Shown here: piece after piece, positions 1-5,417 of the stretch
Position numbering within the stretch: position 1 is the stretch's first letter
Layout: each line of letters starts with the position of its first letter
Assembly (NCBI GenBank): GCA_947573745.1
Contig: CANPGX010000084.1
Coordinates: forward strand, 1-5,417
Source: an uncultured Erysipelotrichaceae bacterium
Lineage (GTDB): Bacteria > Bacillota_I > Bacilli_A > Erysipelotrichales > Coprobacillaceae
Direction: 5' to 3'
Length of the DNA: 5,417 nt
Notes under the pieces: model-generated
Database searches by the model: none
Seen by the model: the letters and a program-made list of their open reading frames with translations, nothing else
Told to the model about the DNA's origin: nothing
Program-made: the position numbers and the translations under genes

Positions 1-428
1 AGATCAAAATTGGCATTGAACAATTGATCGACCATCAAAGCCACTAAAGAACCAGCTAAACCACCACATAAAATAGACACCAACCATTGAATAGGTTGTG
101 GAATAAAAGTCCAAGTATGAGCAACGTATAAAGAAACAAAGCCACCCACGATATATTGTCCTGGACCACCGATATTAAACAAACCACACTTATAAGCGAA
201 AGCTACTGAAAGCCCCGTCATCATAATCGGCGTTGCATTTACTAATGTGTTTCCTAAGCTTCGTGCACCATCAAAAAAGCTACCTTGAAGCATGGTCATA
301 AAGCCATCAAAAACAGCATCAGGTTTACTGACCAAAATAACTAAATATCCAAAGACCAAACCTAATAAAATAGCTAAAAGAGAAGATAAAAAGGACTTCA
401 TTCCTTCTGAATTTAAAAACTTTTTCAT
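1..428 (-). CDS. ABC nucleoside importer permease, NupP/YufP-like (3' end beyond window)
   Basis: This is the N-terminal ~142 residues of an integral membrane permease of the BPD_transp_2 (LIV/RbsC-like) family. It would form half of the channel of a nucleoside ABC importer. My reading of the minus strand from the ATG at 428 gives MKKFLNSEGMKSFLSSLLA and onward. There is a hydrophobic helix at about residues 14-33, then a stretch with SLGNTLVNATPIMMTGLSVA leading into FNIGGPGQYIVGG, which is the family's characteristic FNIGxxGQ element. A further hydrophobic segment follows near residues 113-130. The start is well supported: GAGGGGTGA lies at 443-435, six bases upstream, and the ATG overlaps the ATPase stop as ATGA, implying translational coupling. 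The gene runs off the left edge with no stop, so about 200 residues are unseen; the usual length is roughly 350. Nucleoside specificity is inferred from the neighbouring binding protein and ATPase. Confidence 0.88.
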   Translation of the reverse strand, partial: MKKFLNSEGMKSFLSSLLAILLGLVFGYLVILVSKPDAVFDGFMTMLQGSFFDGARSLGNTLVNATPIMMTGLSVAFAYKCGLFNIGGPGQYIVGGFVSLYVAHTWTFIPQPIQWLVSILCGGLAGSLVALMVDQLFNANFD

Positions 429-1951
429 AGACCTTCACCCCTCTTACTTCCAGCCATATACAATCCTAATTCCTGTGTCGTAATTTCTTTAGGATTCAAA
501 TTCGCAACGATTTCCCCTTCATACATCACAAGAATACGATCGCTGACATTCATAACTTCATCCAATTCTAAAGATACCAAAAGAACCGCTTTTCCTTGAT
601 CACGTTGTTCAATTAATTGCTTATGGATATATTCGATAGCTCCAACATCTAATCCACGCGTTGGTTGCACTGCAATTAACAAATCTGCATTCGTATCAAT
701 TTCACGTGCAACGATCGCTTTTTGTTGGTTACCACCTGACATGCTACGAACAATGGTCTTATCCTGTTGCCCAGAACGAATATCAAATTTGTCAATTAGA
801 CGTAAAGCATCTTCTTTCATTCTTTTAAAATTAATAAAACCATGTTTTTGATGGGCTTCATCAAAGTAATTCTTTAAAATAAGATTCTCTGACAAATTAT
901 AATCTAAGATCAAGCCATGCTTATGTCTATCTTCAGGGATATGAGCCATGCCATCTAATGCACGTTGTCGCACAGATTCTTTTGAGATGTCCTTATCCTT
1001 TAAAAAGACTTTACCTTCAGTTGCCTCGATCATCCCAGTTAAAGCATAGACCAACTCTGTTTGTCCATTACCATCAATACCCGCAATACAAACAATTTCA
1101 CCTGCTCTTGCTTCAAAAGAAATATTCGTTAATACATTTTTATGTGCATGTACAGGACGATAAGACAAATGATCAACTTTCAAAATAGTTTGTTGCGGTG
1201 AAGCTTCTTGCTTTTCAACAGTAAGATTGACTTTACGTCCAACCATCATTTCAGAAAGTTCTTCTTTACTTGTTGAAGCAACATCGACAGTATCAATATA
1301 ACGTCCTTTTCTTAAAATCGTACAACGATCTGCAACTTCTTTAATTTCATTTAATTTATGTGTAATAAAAATAATTGATTTTCCTTCACGGACGAGTTCT
1401 TTCATGATTTTCATCAACTCAGAAATCTCCTGTGGTGTCAATACTGCAGTAGGTTCATCAAAAATCAAAATTTCATTGTCTCTAAACAACATTTTTAAAA
1501 TTTCTACACGCTGTTGCATCCCCACTGTAATATCTGAAATCAAAGCATCTGGATCCACATTAAGGTGATAGCGATGACTTAAATCTAATACTTTCTTTCT
1601 AGCATTTTCTAGTTTTATGATCCCTTTATTGGTCTCCTCAACACCCAAAACAATATTTTCCAATACTGTAAAGTTATGAACCAACTTAAAATGTTGATGC
1701 ACCATACCAATGGCATAGCGATTAGCCTCATTTGGATTTTTGATCTTAACTTCCTCTCCCTTGATCTTAATCATGCCTTTTTCTGGTTGATACAGACCAA
1801 AGAGAACGCTCATTAAGGTTGATTTTCCCGCACCATTTTCACCTAATAAAGCATGAATCTCACCCTGCTTAACTTGTAGTGTGATATCATCATTAGCAAT
1901 GATTCCGGGAAATTCTTTTGTAATATTTAACATTTCAATGACATATTCCAA
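425..1951 (-). CDS. ABC nucleoside importer ATP-binding protein with two nucleotide-binding domains (NupO/YufO-like)
   Basis: This cytoplasmic ATPase powers the importer. It has 508 residues from a TTG start, normal for the family, with two fused nucleotide-binding domains. Domain 1 has Walker A GENGAGKST (37-45), Q-loop MVHQHF (Q86), signature ITVGMQQ (141-147), Walker B LIFDEPTAVLT with D165/E166, and H-loop H198, so it looks fully catalytic. Domain 2 has GIDGNGQTE (291-299), where Gln replaces the Walker A Lys, a good signature MSGGNQQ, Walker B VQPTRGLD lacking the DE pair, and Ser in VSLELDE where the H-loop His should be. This degenerate second site is usual in the RbsA/YufO-type subfamily. 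I prefer TTG at 1951 over GTG at 1960 because GAGGTGA (1963-1957) sits five bases upstream of it, and the protein then begins MEYVIEMLNI as I recall for relatives. ATG at 1933 is a weaker alternative. The stop overlaps the permease start by 4 bases. Sugar uptake is less likely, given the BMP gene upstream. Confidence 0.95.
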   Translation of the reverse strand: MEYVIEMLNITKEFPGIIANDDITLQVKQGEIHALLGENGAGKSTLMSVLFGLYQPEKGMIKIKGEEVKIKNPNEANRYAIGMVHQHFKLVHNFTVLENIVLGVEETNKGIIKLENARKKVLDLSHRYHLNVDPDALISDITVGMQQRVEILKMLFRDNEILIFDEPTAVLTPQEISELMKIMKELVREGKSIIFITHKLNEIKEVADRCTILRKGRYIDTVDVASTSKEELSEMMVGRKVNLTVEKQEASPQQTILKVDHLSYRPVHAHKNVLTNISFEARAGEIVCIAGIDGNGQTELVYALTGMIEATEGKVFLKDKDISKESVRQRALDGMAHIPEDRHKHGLILDYNLSENLILKNYFDEAHQKHGFINFKRMKEDALRLIDKFDIRSGQQDKTIVRSMSGGNQQKAIVAREIDTNADLLIAVQPTRGLDVGAIEYIHKQLIEQRDQGKAVLLVSLELDEVMNVSDRILVMYEGEIVANLNPKEITTQELGLYMAGSKRGEGL

Positions 1952-1956
1952 TAGAC

Positions 1957-1963
1957 TCACCTC
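1957..1963 (-). promoter_or_regulatory. Shine-Dalgarno site that decides the ATPase start
   Basis: The minus strand reads GAGGTGA here, a near-ideal match to the 16S anti-Shine-Dalgarno sequence, followed by GTCTA and then TTG. The upstream GTG at 1960 lies inside this site. Its own candidate site (AGGAG at 1967-1963) would be only two bases away, too close for efficient initiation. The site therefore favours TTG at 1951 as the true start. Confidence 0.75.
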
Positions 1964-1978
1964 TCCTCTTTTAATTTA

Positions 1979-2007
1979 AGTATACATGATTTCGACATTT
2001 TTTGAAA
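1979..2007 (-). promoter_or_regulatory. Candidate internal promoter for the ATPase-permease genes
   Basis: On the minus strand TATACT (1984-1979, five of six to the -10 consensus) lies 17 bases from TTTCAA (2007-2002, about three of six to the -35 consensus). Transcription would begin near 1972, leaving a leader of about 20 bases before the TTG start. The -35 element overlaps the U-tract region of the terminator just upstream. The -10 is good and the -35 poor, so the promoter may be weak, regulated, or a chance match in A+T-rich DNA. It is plausible because the terminator otherwise limits transcription of the genes downstream. Confidence 0.35.
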
Positions 2008-2037
2008 TAAAAAAATAGCGATGTTTCACGCTATTTT
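2008..2037 (-). terminator. Rho-independent terminator after the binding-protein gene
   Basis: On the minus strand AAAATAGCG (2037-2029) pairs perfectly with CGCTATTTT (2020-2012) across an eight-base loop, and the T-run continues to about 2011 with a single interruption after it. The hairpin starts six bases after the lipoprotein stop codon. Its position inside a transporter operon suggests partial termination that keeps the binding protein more abundant than the ATPase and permeases. Confidence 0.8.
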
Positions 2038-2043
2038 CCTATT

Positions 2044-3126
2044 TTAGTCAGTTAAACCATTAGCATCTACTTTAATAATATCATTTGATAAATCATGAGC
2101 AAATTCAGCAGAAGCTACATCATAAGGTACAATTTCCCCACTCTTTAATTTTTCGTAAACAGCATCATAATCTTCTTTAGTGAAACCATTAAGTTTAGAG
2201 AAATCTTCAGGTAAAGCAACATAACCAACTTCAGCGCCATAAACTAGATCTTCTCCACCAGGGAATGCATCTTCATAGAATGCTTTGATAACATCATGAA
2301 CAGATAAACGAATGCTCTTCATAGCAGAAGTGATGATAGTTTCAGATTGTGATGATTGGTCTACGTCTACACCAACAGCCTTACCATTTTCAGTTTGAGC
2401 AGCAGCGAAAACTGAATTTCCTAACGCACCACCACAACCAAAGATAACTTCAGTACCATTTCTATACCAAGTACTTGCTAGAGTTTGAGCTTCAGGTGTT
2501 GCATCAAAAATACCTGTATAATGATATTTACATTCAATACCAGAAATACCTAATTCTCTTGCTGCATATTCAGCGCCAGCTACGAAACCATATCCATAAC
2601 GAATAACAGCATCTGTTTTCATACCACCCATGAAACCTAATTTAGTATATCCAGCCTTAACCACTGCATAGCCAGCTAAGAAACCAGCTTGTTGTTCCAA
2701 ATACATGATTGAAACAGTATTATCAGCAGTTTTATAAGTTGAATAATCTTCACTATGTGGTTTATCATCAATTAAAACAAATTTTACATCAGGGTATTTA
2801 TCTTGTGCTTCATAAATAGCTGTAGCCCAAGCAAATCCAGGAGTAACAACGATCTTTGCTCCATTGTTGATGGCTTCATCAATAGCATCTAAATAAGATT
2901 TAGCAGATTCATCCACTGGTTTATAGTATGTATGACTCACATTATTTTCTTTAGCATAGTCTTGAATACCTTCCCAGCAGCCTTGGTTAAAAGATTTGTC
3001 ATCAACATCACCAAAGTCTGTAATCAAAGCCACTTCATACGTTGAATTTTCTTTGTCTTTAGGTTTAGAAGAACATCCAGTTAATACTAATCCTAAAGCA
3101 AGAAGTGAAACTAAAAGTTTTTTCAT
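2044..3126 (-). CDS. BMP/PnrA-family nucleoside-binding lipoprotein, ABC importer receptor (NupN-like)
   Basis: This 360-residue lipoprotein is anchored on the outer face of the membrane and delivers its ligand to the ABC permease. The N-terminus is a classic lipoprotein signal: MKK, a hydrophobic core, then lipobox LTGC with the modified Cys at residue 18, followed by a charged linker. The mature domain is periplasmic-binding-protein type I of the BMP family. It shows YEVALITDFGDVDDKSFNQG (30-49), the KIVVTPGFAW strand (91-100), YPDVKFVLIDD (111-121), LEQQAGFLAGYAV (143-155), GFMGGM (164-169) and VGVDVDQ (251-257). Known members (Treponema PnrA, B. subtilis NupN, lactococcal BmpA) bind purine or other nucleosides, and that ligand is inferred here; the exact base preference cannot be read. 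The start is clear: AGGAGG lies 11 bases upstream of the ATG. The gene has its own promoter and ends in a terminator, with the ATPase gene about 90 bases downstream. Length is normal and I see no damage. Confidence 0.95.
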   Translation of the reverse strand: MKKLLVSLLALGLVLTGCSSKPKDKENSTYEVALITDFGDVDDKSFNQGCWEGIQDYAKENNVSHTYYKPVDESAKSYLDAIDEAINNGAKIVVTPGFAWATAIYEAQDKYPDVKFVLIDDKPHSEDYSTYKTADNTVSIMYLEQQAGFLAGYAVVKAGYTKLGFMGGMKTDAVIRYGYGFVAGAEYAARELGISGIECKYHYTGIFDATPEAQTLASTWYRNGTEVIFGCGGALGNSVFAAAQTENGKAVGVDVDQSSQSETIITSAMKSIRLSVHDVIKAFYEDAFPGGEDLVYGAEVGYVALPEDFSKLNGFTKEDYDAVYEKLKSGEIVPYDVASAEFAHDLSNDIIKVDANGLTD

Positions 3127-3137
3127 TTTTTATTTTT

Positions 3138-3143
3138 CCTCCT
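3138..3143 (-). promoter_or_regulatory. Shine-Dalgarno site of the lipoprotein gene
   Basis: The minus strand reads AGGAGG, a full consensus, 11 bases before the ATG at 3126. That spacing is slightly longer than the usual 6-9 bases. The spacer is entirely A and T and should be unstructured, which fits a highly expressed binding-protein gene. Confidence 0.8.
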
Positions 3144-3167
3144 CGATAACTTTAAGTATCTAATTTC

Positions 3168-3196
3168 ATTTTAACAGTCTTTCAAGACACATACAA
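3168..3196 (-). promoter_or_regulatory. Extended -10 promoter of the nucleoside transporter genes
   Basis: On the minus strand TGT-TAAAAT gives an extended -10 (TGn at 3176-3174, hexamer 3173-3168, five of six to consensus). It lies 17 bases downstream of TTGTAT (3196-3191), which keeps the important TTG of the -35 element. Predicted transcription start is near 3161, giving a leader of about 35 bases, too short for a purine riboswitch. A small inverted repeat, GTCTT-GA-AAGAC (3188-3177), lies in the spacer and could be an operator. Confidence 0.6.
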
Positions 3197-3227
3197 GAAC
3201 AATTGTGAAAAATATGTATAAAGTTAT

Positions 3228-3260
3228 AAAAAAATAGAAAAGCTTATTTTAGCTTTTCTA
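3228..3260 (-). terminator. Rho-independent terminator of the ftsK/spoIIIE gene
   Basis: On the minus strand TAGAAAAGCT (3260-3251) pairs perfectly with AGCTTTTCTA (3244-3235) across a six-base A+T loop, followed by seven T residues (3234-3228). One more A-T pair can extend the stem. The TAG stop codon of the translocase gene forms the base of the stem, so termination follows directly on the end of the coding region and separates this unit from the transporter genes. Confidence 0.9.
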
Positions 3261-5417
3261 TAAATCTTCTTCGTGATAACCCCTAATTAAAACTTCCCTA
3301 GGTTTTGACCCTAATTGTGGTCCTATAACACCATTAGCTTCTAACTGATCAATAATACGGGCAGCTTTATTATAACCAATACGAAATTGACGTTGTAATA
3401 AAGAAGCGCTCGCCTTTTGTTCACGAATGACAAAATCACGACACATCTCATATTCTTCATCTTCTTCCTCATAGCTAGAACTTGACGAAGAAACAGATTT
3501 TAAATTCACAAAGTTTTCGTCATAAGATGCTTCCTGTTGTCCCATGACATAATGAACCAATGCACTCACTTCATCATCTGAAACAAAAGCACCTTGTATA
3601 CGTGTCGGATGACTAGCACCAATTGGAGAAAATAACATATCTCCTCTTCCTAATAACTTTTCAGCCCCAGATGCATCTAAAATCGTACGAGAATCAATAC
3701 TACTTGAAACCGCAAAAGCAATACGCGATGGTATATTAGCCTTAATAACTCCAGTAATAACATCTGTACTTGGTCTTTGTGTCGCTACAATCAAATGCAT
3801 ACCAGCCGCACGAGCCATCTGTGAAATACGCATGATACAATCTTCTACTTCTTTACTAGCAACCATCATTAAATCTGCCACTTCATCTAAAATAACCACA
3901 TAATATGGAAGAATTTCCATCTTCTCTTCCAATGAACATGTTTCATTAAAGGTTTTAGCATGCTCATTATATCCCTCTATATTACGGGCATTCGTTTTAG
4001 CAAAAAGTTCATAACGACGTTCCATTTCTTCTACGACCTTTCTTAAAGCCGCTGCTGCTTTTTTAGGATCCGTAACAACAGGTCCTACTAAATGTGGAAT
4101 ACCGTTATAACCTGTTAATTCCACTTTTTTAGGATCTACTAATAATAATTTGACTTCATCAGGTTTTGCTCTCATCAAAATAGAACAGATAATGGTATTA
4201 ACACAAACCGACTTTCCTGATCCGGTCGCCCCTGCAATCAAAAGATGAGGCATTTTATTAATTTCAGCATAAATAGAATGACCAGTAATATCTTTACCTA
4301 AAGGTACTAATAATTTACTCTCTTTTTTATTTTCTGGAATATCTTTAAAAACTTCTTTAAACGATACTGTCGAAGCTTCTAAATTAGGAATTTCAATCCC
4401 TATAGCAGATTTTCCAGGGATTGGTGCTTCAATACGAATATCTTTAGCCGCAAGAGCTAATTTAATATCATCTTGTAATGAAACAATACGATTGACACGA
4501 ACACCTGTTTCAATCTTAATTTCATATTTTGTCACAGCAGGACCAATGAAAATATCATGGACAGTGGCATTAACACCAAATTCTTTTAAAACAGAAGTAA
4601 GCTTTTTGGCATTATCTAAAGCCACCGCTCTAGCATTACCATTTTTCTTATTCACTGCATTTTTTAATAAAGATAAAGGTGGTAAACGATAATTTTTATT
4701 AATTTTGACTTCTTTAGAAGGTTTCACTTCTTCTTTTGGTGAAGTTGGTTCTTCTTGGACGATATCTTTTTCTTCTTTTTCTACTGGTATCATATCTAGC
4801 TCTTTGATATCATGATCCATTTTTTGTTCTTCATGGATTTGAAAATGGACATCTTCCATAGGTGTCTCATTATCCTCCATATCATTTAATGTCACATGAT
4901 CTTCAGAAGATACATCTTTTTTAAATCGATCATCGAAAACATGTTCTGGAAAAAATAACTTTGAAGACGACTTTTTTTTCGAAAAGAAATCTATAAAACT
5001 TGTTTTTTGCTGATCCTCTTCTTGATTTTCATTGACTTTAGGTTTACTAACAGCTTTTCTCTTTTTAGGTCGCAACCATTTAATATAAGATTTGCTTCCT
5101 ATCAATACTAAACCAATCATTCCAAGGACAGCAGCTGCAATAAAAGCACCTGTTCGATCAAACAAAAAACTAAAGACAGAAAAGAAGATAGCGCCAATAA
5201 CCCCACCTTTTAAAATTTCAGCATTCCCTAAATATTGTTGCAGTACCAAAACACCTTTAATTTCTTTATCTGATGGTGCTGCCGCCACCGTCAATAAGGC
5301 GATTAAAACCAAATATCCACCTATAGCCAAAGGGCCTGTAAAATGTGGTAATGTTGCACCATAAAGAATATATCCTAACAATAATAATAGGATAAAATAA
5401 ATCACACCATTAAAATT
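3258..5417 (-). CDS. FtsK/SpoIIIE-family DNA translocase (5' end beyond window)
   Basis: This septum-anchored hexameric ATPase pumps chromosomal DNA during division or sporulation. Numbering starts at the first visible codon (5417); 719 residues are seen. Hydrophobic segments lie near 2-20, 29-47, 71-86 and 90-107. A charged, acidic linker follows (about 113-240), then the alpha/beta motor with Walker A GATGSGKS (396-403), the VDPKKVEL strand (427-434), Walker B VVILDEVADL (D511, E512), ATQRPS and GRGDML. A Ser/Glu-rich hinge (about 641-656) leads to a C-terminal gamma winged helix (about 657-713) with FRIGYNKAARIIDQLEANG, the DNA-orientation reader. The first in-frame start codon in the window is GTG at 5405, but the codons upstream stay open (N-F-N-G), no ribosome site is visible, and FNGVIYFIL resembles the start of the second SpoIIIE membrane helix. 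The true start is therefore probably beyond the edge. Sequence alone does not separate a vegetative FtsK/SftA-like role from a sporulation role; membrane segments argue against soluble SftA. Confidence 0.96.
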   Translation of the reverse strand, partial: NFNGVIYFILLLLLGYILYGATLPHFTGPLAIGGYLVLIALLTVAAAPSDKEIKGVLVLQQYLGNAEILKGGVIGAIFFSVFSFLFDRTGAFIAAAVLGMIGLVLIGSKSYIKWLRPKKRKAVSKPKVNENQEEDQQKTSFIDFFSKKKSSSKLFFPEHVFDDRFKKDVSSEDHVTLNDMEDNETPMEDVHFQIHEEQKMDHDIKELDMIPVEKEEKDIVQEEPTSPKEEVKPSKEVKINKNYRLPPLSLLKNAVNKKNGNARAVALDNAKKLTSVLKEFGVNATVHDIFIGPAVTKYEIKIETGVRVNRIVSLQDDIKLALAAKDIRIEAPIPGKSAIGIEIPNLEASTVSFKEVFKDIPENKKESKLLVPLGKDITGHSIYAEINKMPHLLIAGATGSGKSVCVNTIICSILMRAKPDEVKLLLVDPKKVELTGYNGIPHLVGPVVTDPKKAAAALRKVVEEMERRYELFAKTNARNIEGYNEHAKTFNETCSLEEKMEILPYYVVILDEVADLMMVASKEVEDCIMRISQMARAAGMHLIVATQRPSTDVITGVIKANIPSRIAFAVSSSIDSRTILDASGAEKLLGRGDMLFSPIGASHPTRIQGAFVSDDEVSALVHYVMGQQEASYDENFVNLKSVSSSSSSYEEEDEEYEMCRDFVIREQKASASLLQRQFRIGYNKAARIIDQLEANGVIGPQLGSKPREVLIRGYHEEDL

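Noticed and set aside
292..483. A 63-codon plus-strand open frame
   Set aside because: It lies antisense over the permease start and the ATPase end, has no ribosome site and no recognisable domain. It is a shadow of the real genes.
958..1188. A 76-codon plus-strand open frame
   Set aside because: It is fully antisense to the second domain of the ABC ATPase, with a His/Gln/Leu-rich composition typical of a shadow frame.
3146..3227. A nine-base inverted repeat, ATAACTTTA (3227-3219) and TAAAGTTAT (3154-3146) on the minus strand, the second arm next to the lipoprotein ribosome site
   Set aside because: The arms are A+T-rich and 64 bases apart, and the first arm lies upstream of the predicted transcription start, so the leader could not form the hairpin except in readthrough from the translocase gene. 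Chance is likely.
3127..3257. A riboswitch (purine or other) ahead of the nucleoside-binding lipoprotein
   Set aside because: The predicted leader is only about 35 bases and shows no three-helix junction or conserved purine-riboswitch core. The only strong hairpin here is the translocase terminator.
4492..4692. A 66-codon plus-strand open frame
   Set aside because: It is antisense to the translocase motor domain. No Shine-Dalgarno site or family resemblance was seen.
4733..5050. Low-complexity acidic/lysine-rich stretch as a possible repeat or frameshift in the translocase gene
   Set aside because: The frame stays open throughout. A charged, poorly conserved linker between the membrane and motor domains is normal in FtsK/SpoIIIE proteins.
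5092..5364. A 90-codon plus-strand open frame
   Set aside because: It is antisense to the translocase membrane region. The Lys/Pro/Ala-rich translation is the complement of hydrophobic codons.
1..5417. CRISPR arrays, mobile elements, tRNA/rRNA genes and KOPS/SRS-type DNA orientation motifs
   Set aside because: By eye I found no regular repeat-spacer pattern, transposase, terminal inverted repeats or structured RNA gene, and no copy of GGGNAGGG or GAGAAGGG on either strand. A motif search would settle the last point.

Overview
This is an ordinary low-GC Bacillota (Firmicutes) chromosomal segment with every recognisable gene on the minus strand. The evidence is the A+T-rich sequence, strong AGGAGG-type ribosome sites, compact U-tailed terminators, a Gram-positive lipoprotein signal, and close family resemblance to Bacillus SpoIIIE and to the NupNOPQ nucleoside importer. 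TGG encodes Trp and TGA is a stop, so this is the standard bacterial code and not a mycoplasma. The style would fit an Erysipelotrichia/Coprobacillus-type gut Firmicute, but that placement is a guess.

Layout in the direction of transcription (right to left). (1) 5417-3258: an FtsK/SpoIIIE DNA translocase, open at the right edge, where the first transmembrane segment and the true start are missing. It is closed by a perfect-stem terminator that contains its own stop codon. (2) 3257-3127: an intergenic region with an extended -10 promoter and a strong Shine-Dalgarno site. (3) 3126-2044: a BMP/PnrA-family substrate-binding lipoprotein, followed by a second intrinsic terminator at 2037-2008. (4) 2007-1952: a short gap with a candidate secondary promoter and a strong Shine-Dalgarno site that points to a TTG start. 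(5) 1951-425: a double-domain ABC ATPase of the NupO/YufO type. (6) 428-1: the first ~142 residues of a NupP-type membrane permease, overlapping the ATPase gene by 4 bases (ATGA) and cut by the left edge.

Genes 3-6 form a nucleoside (purine/pyrimidine ribonucleoside) ABC importer. The lipoprotein captures the ligand outside the cell, the permease pair forms the channel, and the ATPase drives uptake. A second permease is expected just beyond the left edge. The terminator after the binding-protein gene suggests that the lipoprotein is made in excess over the membrane parts. The translocase is a separate transcription unit.

I found no CRISPR array, mobile element, tRNA/rRNA, riboswitch or unknown gene, and no sign of a novel system. 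The points worth a second look are regulatory details and the asymmetric ATP sites of the ABC protein.
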